Positions 60,345-64,000 of a DNA stretch of 64,000 nt are shown here, piece by piece. Source of the stretch: Bacteroidota bacterium (lineage in GTDB: Bacteria; Bacteroidota; Bacteroidia; Bacteroidales; Prolixibacteraceae). The position numbers and the translations under genes are program-made. The notes under the pieces are model-generated. The model was not told the DNA's origin. It searched no databases and worked only from the letters and a program-made list of their open reading frames with translations. The stretch lies in the NCBI GenBank assembly GCA_030698405.1, contig JAUYMU010000055.1:62001-126000 (forward strand), written 5' to 3'. The first letter of the stretch is position 1. Every line of letters begins with the position of its first letter.

Positions 60345-62501
60345 TTATTCGTCTTTTTCTTCGGCTGCATAAGCTGCCAATAATTCTTCCTGAACCTCCT
60401 GAGGCACTTTTTCGTAGGCGGCAAATTTCATGTTGAAAACGCCACGTCCACCAGTCAGCGAACTCAGTGAAGTAGAGTATTTGTTCATTTCTTTCAGCGG
60501 AACACGAGCCGAAATTTTTTCATAACCCCTTTCACTGCCCATTCCCATGATCAATGCACGGCGGCCTTGCAGGTCGCTCATTACATCGCCCATTCGTTCG
60601 CCTTGCACCCAAACATCCAGCTCGTAAATCGGTTCCAGAATTTTTGGTCCTGCATTTTTAAACGCGGTACTGAACGCATTTCTACCAGCCAACCGGAAGG
60701 AGATTTCATTTGAGTCAACGGGGTGCATTTTTCCGTCGTAAATGTAAACGCGAATGTCGCGGGCATACGAACCGGTAAGCGGACCTTCTTCCATTTTTTC
60801 CATGATGCCTTTCAGGATTGCAGGCAAAAACCGTGTGTCGATAGAACCACCCACAATGCAGTTGTGGAAAACCAGTTTTCCGCCCCACGGAAGTAGCGTT
60901 TCCTGGGTATCGCGAACCGAAATTTTCATTTCCTTGCCACCATAAACAAACATGTTTTTTGGTGTGCTTCCTTCTTCAAAAGGTTCAATAATCATGTGAA
61001 CTTCACCAAACTGTCCGGAGCCTCCCGATTGTTTTTTGTGGCGGTAATCGGCCTGGGCGAACTTGGTAATTGTTTCGCGGTACGGGATTTTCGGTGATTT
61101 AAATTCGATGTTTATTTTGTGAGTATGGTCGAAGTACCATTTTAAGGTATTCAGGTGGTATTCACCCATTCCTTCAACAATCAGTTGCCTTAATTCTTTT
61201 GAATATTTTACGATATAAGTTGGATCCTCTTCTTTTACTTTGTGCAGAATTTCACCTACTTTTTCATCGTCAGTTTCCGACAACGCTTTTATTGCTATTC
61301 TGTATTTCGGATCAGGAAATACAATAGGAGCAAATTTCAAATCCATTTCTTTTTCGCAAAGCGTTTGGTTGAATTTGGTGTCTTTTAGTTTCACCGTGCA
61401 GCCAATATCGCCGGCAACCAATTCTGTAACGGCGGTGCGGTTTTTTCCGGCAGTTACAAACAATTGCGAAAGCCTTTCCTTCCCGTTGTTAAAAGTGTTG
61501 TATAAATCTTTCCCTTCGGTTACTTTTCCCGACATTACTTTAAAATAGGTCACTTCGCCAACATGTGGTTCGAGTGCAGTTTTAAAAACGAACAGTGAAG
61601 TCGGACTGTTTTCATTCAATACCGGAGCTTTTCCCTGAATGACTTCGCGCATTGGAACCTGGCTTGGCGAAGGGGCAATGTTGCAAACAAATTCGAGCAA
61701 ACGTCCAACACCCATATTGCGCTTGGCTGAGACACAGAATACAGGGAACAAATCGCGTTTGGTCATCCCGATTCTCATTCCCCTGCGCATATCTTCTTCA
61801 GATAATGAACCCTGCTCAAAATACAATTCCATCAATGACTCTTCATTTTCGGCGGCCATTTCAGCCAGGTCGTTGTGCAATTTGTCAGCGCGTTCTTTTT
61901 CCGAATCCGGAATTTCAAGTACTTCCGGTTTTCCTCCATCGGGTCCGTATTTGTACAATTTCATTTTTAACACATCGACAATCGAGTTAAACCCAATGCC
62001 GGTTTCAACCGGATATTGCACGATGGTTACTTTGTTGCCGAATTTGTTTTTTAGATTGTCAACGTCCTGATCATAGTTGGCATTTTCGTTGTCCAGGTGA
62101 TTCAGAACAAAAACCAGTTTGTTATTGGCTGCTTCGGCATGGCGAAAGGCCGATTCTGTTCCGGCGCCAATTCCGGTTGAAGCATCAATAACCATCAGGG
62201 CAAGGGGTGCAACCTGAAGAGAAGAAACTACGCCACCGCAAAAATCATCCATCCCGGGAGTATCCAGGATGTTTATTTTTTTGCCATTGACTTCGACGTA
62301 AATGAGCGATGAAAATACGGAGTTGCCGTATTCCTGCTCAATCAGATGGTAGTCGGATACAGTATTTTTACTTCCGACATCCCCTCTGCGGTTGATTACT
62401 CCACCCTCGAATAGCATAGCTTCTGCGAGGGTGGTTTTCCCACTGCCAGCATTACCAATCAGTGTAATGTTGCGAACTTCATCTGTTTTATAGACTTTCA
62501 T
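60345..62501 (-). CDS. EF-G paralogue (EF-G2-type) without the catalytic histidine
   Basis: 718 residues with the five-domain EF-G layout. G1 is IGNAGSGKTTLAEAM. G3 reads DTPGMDDFCGG, with Met84 where canonical EF-G has the catalytic His (DTPGHVDF). G4 is NHLDNE instead of NKMD. Domain IV shows KQSGGSGQFGEVHMIIEPFE and domain V is complete (LQGRRALIMGMGSERGYEKI). It resembles the second EF-G of Bacteroides, reported to support slow, GTPase-independent translation during nutrient shortage. Monocistronic. Confidence 0.92.
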   Translation of the reverse strand: MKVYKTDEVRNITLIGNAGSGKTTLAEAMLFEGGVINRRGDVGSKNTVSDYHLIEQEYGNSVFSSLIYVEVNGKKINILDTPGMDDFCGGVVSSLQVAPLALMVIDASTGIGAGTESAFRHAEAANNKLVFVLNHLDNENANYDQDVDNLKNKFGNKVTIVQYPVETGIGFNSIVDVLKMKLYKYGPDGGKPEVLEIPDSEKERADKLHNDLAEMAAENEESLMELYFEQGSLSEEDMRRGMRIGMTKRDLFPVFCVSAKRNMGVGRLLEFVCNIAPSPSQVPMREVIQGKAPVLNENSPTSLFVFKTALEPHVGEVTYFKVMSGKVTEGKDLYNTFNNGKERLSQLFVTAGKNRTAVTELVAGDIGCTVKLKDTKFNQTLCEKEMDLKFAPIVFPDPKYRIAIKALSETDDEKVGEILHKVKEEDPTYIVKYSKELRQLIVEGMGEYHLNTLKWYFDHTHKINIEFKSPKIPYRETITKFAQADYRHKKQSGGSGQFGEVHMIIEPFEEGSTPKNMFVYGGKEMKISVRDTQETLLPWGGKLVFHNCIVGGSIDTRFLPAILKGIMEKMEEGPLTGSYARDIRVYIYDGKMHPVDSNEISFRLAGRNAFSTAFKNAGPKILEPIYELDVWVQGERMGDVMSDLQGRRALIMGMGSERGYEKISARVPLKEMNKYSTSLSSLTGGRGVFNMKFAAYEKVPQEVQEELLAAYAAEEKDE

Positions 62502-63195
62502 ATTTAGATAGTTATATTGGTTTTTTAATCATTCAATATCGACTTCAACATACTTTTATCAACAGAGCCGACCAAAATTAGTAATAATTAATTAACAACC
62601 AAGATGCGGTTGATTAACATGGAAATGCTATTGAATCGGATATTGGAGGCGAATATTAAAGGCTAAGAAAATCAGGGAATTGTGTTTTTTAAGTATTATT
62701 AACTTATGGTTGTAAATATCTCAATTATAGATTTATAGAATAGGAATATGTTGTTGAATACTTTTGAATTTTTGATCAGGTCAAATCATTAAGGAAATAT
62801 CGCTATTAATCGGACACAATTTTAAAAATTAAAGAATTGTCAAAGAGTGATTGGCCCCGAGGAAACAGGCAACACTAAATTTGAAAAACTTCGAGAAACA
62901 AGAATGAATTTTAGGCGTAAATCTCATAGTAAAAATATTATTTTAAATATAATTAACATCCATTAACACTTCATCCTGTTTTTTTTTTATGATATTTGTT
63001 CTATATGTTTACTCTATGAAATCTTTATAGTTCTAGGGTACATCTTAAGTAAATTATATTTCCTGTCAGATTGTCGAAGACAATAATCTTGTTTTCATAT
63101 AAATAGCATTTAAATTCGTGTTAGAAAACTGAATTTGATATTAGAAAACCGGAAGCCGAAAAGGTCAGAGTAGGCGAAATTTTAAAATTTAGTTT
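62502..63195. other. Long non-coding gap before the RiPP precursor
   Basis: 694 bp, A/T-rich, with no ORF I can support in either direction and no repeat. It must hold the divergent promoters of the EF-G paralogue and the RiPP gene. Weak -7 candidates are gatatttg near 62992 and tatatttc near 63056. Repeated ttagaaaac occurs near 63121 and 63141. Confidence 0.5.
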
Positions 63196-63363
63196 ATGAA
63201 AAAGAAAAAGATTAATCTTTCAGTTAAAGATTTAGACAAAAATTTGAACTCTATCAACGAGTTCTTAACAAAAAAGGGAATGTCACAGATTAGAGGTGGC
63301 AATGTTGCTCCTGAATGGGGCAATAGTAATTATGCCGAAAGTACTTACGTTCGTAAGCCGTAA
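63196..63363 (+). CDS. RiPP precursor peptide with GG leader (55 aa)
   Basis: A charged, helical leader (MKKKKINLSVKDLDKNLNSI ... KGMSQIRGG) ends in Gly34-Gly35, the double-glycine cleavage site of the Bacteroidota GG natural-product precursor type. The 20-residue core NVAPEWGNSNYAESTYVRKP has aromatic residues at 41, 46 and 51, spaced exactly five apart (WGNSN, YAEST, YVRKP). It has no Cys, so thioether chemistry is excluded. The radical SAM gene begins 92 nt downstream. Aromatic-X-X triplets followed by a polar residue are the substrate pattern of three-residue cyclophane-forming radical SAM enzymes, which is inference here. Confidence 0.82.
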   Translation: MKKKKINLSVKDLDKNLNSINEFLTKKGMSQIRGGNVAPEWGNSNYAESTYVRKP

Positions 63364-63404
63364 CGTATAATTAAAATTACGAATAAATAACATGTTAATC
63401 TAAT

Positions 63405-63439
63405 CCAATAAACAGCTGAAATCTTTGGCTGTTTATTGG
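63405..63439 (+). terminator. Intercistronic hairpin between precursor and maturase
   Basis: Perfect 12-bp arms 63405-63416 and 63428-63439 with an 11-nt loop, followed by a T-rich stretch that is not a continuous T-run. Probably a partial terminator or RNA stabiliser that lets precursor mRNA exceed maturase mRNA. Confidence 0.65.
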
Positions 63440-63455
63440 TGTTGAATCTTTTTAT

Positions 63456-64000
63456 ATGAAAATAAGTGAATTGATACTAAAAGTTACCAGCAAATGTAAT
63501 CTTAATTGTAGATATTGTTACGTTTTTAATCAAGGTGATGAGTCTTACAAATATGATATACCCTTTATGTCCAGAGAAACAATGCTACAGGTTATAAAAA
63601 GAATAAATGAATATTGTACAAAGAATAATTTAAAAGACTTTTTAGTAATCTTTCATGGCGGAGAACCCTTATTGGCAGATATATCGATCTATAAAGAATT
63701 CAGTGACAATGTCAAAAAATATATCCCAGGCATAGATGTAAGACTAGCCTTACAGACCAATGGAACTTTACTCACTGATGAATGGATTAAATTATTTAAT
63801 GAATTAAATATTTCCGTGGGGTTAAGCCTTGATGGTCCTGAAACTGCAACAAAAAGTAGAATATTCAGATCGAACAATAAAAATGCATACCATGAAATAA
63901 TACAAGGTATCAATCTACTTCATAAAAATAACTATCCAGTCAGTATTCTGAGTGTTATTAATGTGGATGAAAAGCCTGAAAATATTTATATGCATTTAAA
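63456..64000 (+). CDS. Radical SAM peptide maturase, 3' truncated by window
   Basis: 181 codons are visible, open to the edge. The Fe-S cluster motif is KCNLNCRYCYVFNQ (CX3CX2C). Then follow FHGGEPLL (SAM-binding GGE motif), ALQTNGTLLTDEWI and VGLSLDGPETATKS, typical of the anaerobic sulfatase-maturase/SPASM group that modifies RiPP precursors. The C-terminal SPASM domain, if any, lies outside. It has the same orientation as the GG precursor, and a hairpin separates them. Confidence 0.9.
   Translation, partial: MKISELILKVTSKCNLNCRYCYVFNQGDESYKYDIPFMSRETMLQVIKRINEYCTKNNLKDFLVIFHGGEPLLADISIYKEFSDNVKKYIPGIDVRLALQTNGTLLTDEWIKLFNELNISVGLSLDGPETATKSRIFRSNNKNAYHEIIQGINLLHKNNYPVSILSVINVDEKPENIYMHL

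Overview
The window is a chromosomal piece of a member of the phylum Bacteroidota. The evidence is the type IX secretion (T9SS) C-terminal sorting domains on four large exported proteins, a hybrid two-component regulator of the HTCS type, Bacteroidota-restricted families (DUF4290, DUF4494), promoters of the TAnnTTTG type, an almost complete lack of Shine-Dalgarno sequences, and many short palindromic repeats. A Marinilabiliales/Prolixibacteraceae-like lineage is my guess, but the sequence alone does not fix the family.

Layout. (1) 1-3.3 kb: the end of an HTCS sensor/regulator facing a GH105 unsaturated glycuronyl hydrolase, i.e. the edge of a pectin-type polysaccharide utilisation locus. (2) 3.4-16.2 kb: a long histidine operon, hisG-hisD-hisC-hisB-purU-hisH-hisA-hisF-hisIE. 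A His-codon leader peptide and a transcription attenuator precede it. It carries passengers: two four-helix-bundle (IVS/S23-type) ORFs inside inverted repeats, a TlpA-like thioredoxin, an antisense tRNA-Glu, a SatD/DUF3307 pair with its own promoter, and an exported protein of unknown function. (3) 16.3-25.9 kb: a GNAT acetyltransferase, three tandem tail-collar (MdpB-like) proteins, a Tat-exported periplasmic binding protein and a 1921-residue T9SS surface protein. (4) 26-44 kb: mostly housekeeping genes (typA, mltG, dnaJ, grpE, murA, uvrD/pcrA, a flavodiiron protein), with an XRE-type regulator next to three lipoprotein genes. (5) 44.7-60.3 kb: secreted T9SS proteins, including two copies of a module made of a protease gene, a tail-fibre-like gene and a divergent FkbM-like methyltransferase. 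The second copy is interrupted by an IS1182-type transposase and keeps only a fragment of the methyltransferase. An asparagine synthase follows. (6) 60.3-64 kb: an EF-G paralogue lacking the catalytic histidine, then the start of a RiPP cluster: a 55-residue GG-leader precursor and a radical SAM maturase cut by the window end.

Three items deserve most attention. First, a pair of ~88-nt leader elements, directly upstream of hisB and of the giant surface protein gene, share conserved loops and show compensatory base changes. They also contain an alternative stem covering the start codon. Second, the new RiPP precursor has a five-residue aromatic periodicity in its core. Third, the his attenuator can be read in full from the sequence. 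No homology search or folding program was run. Family names come from motifs I recognise in the translations.
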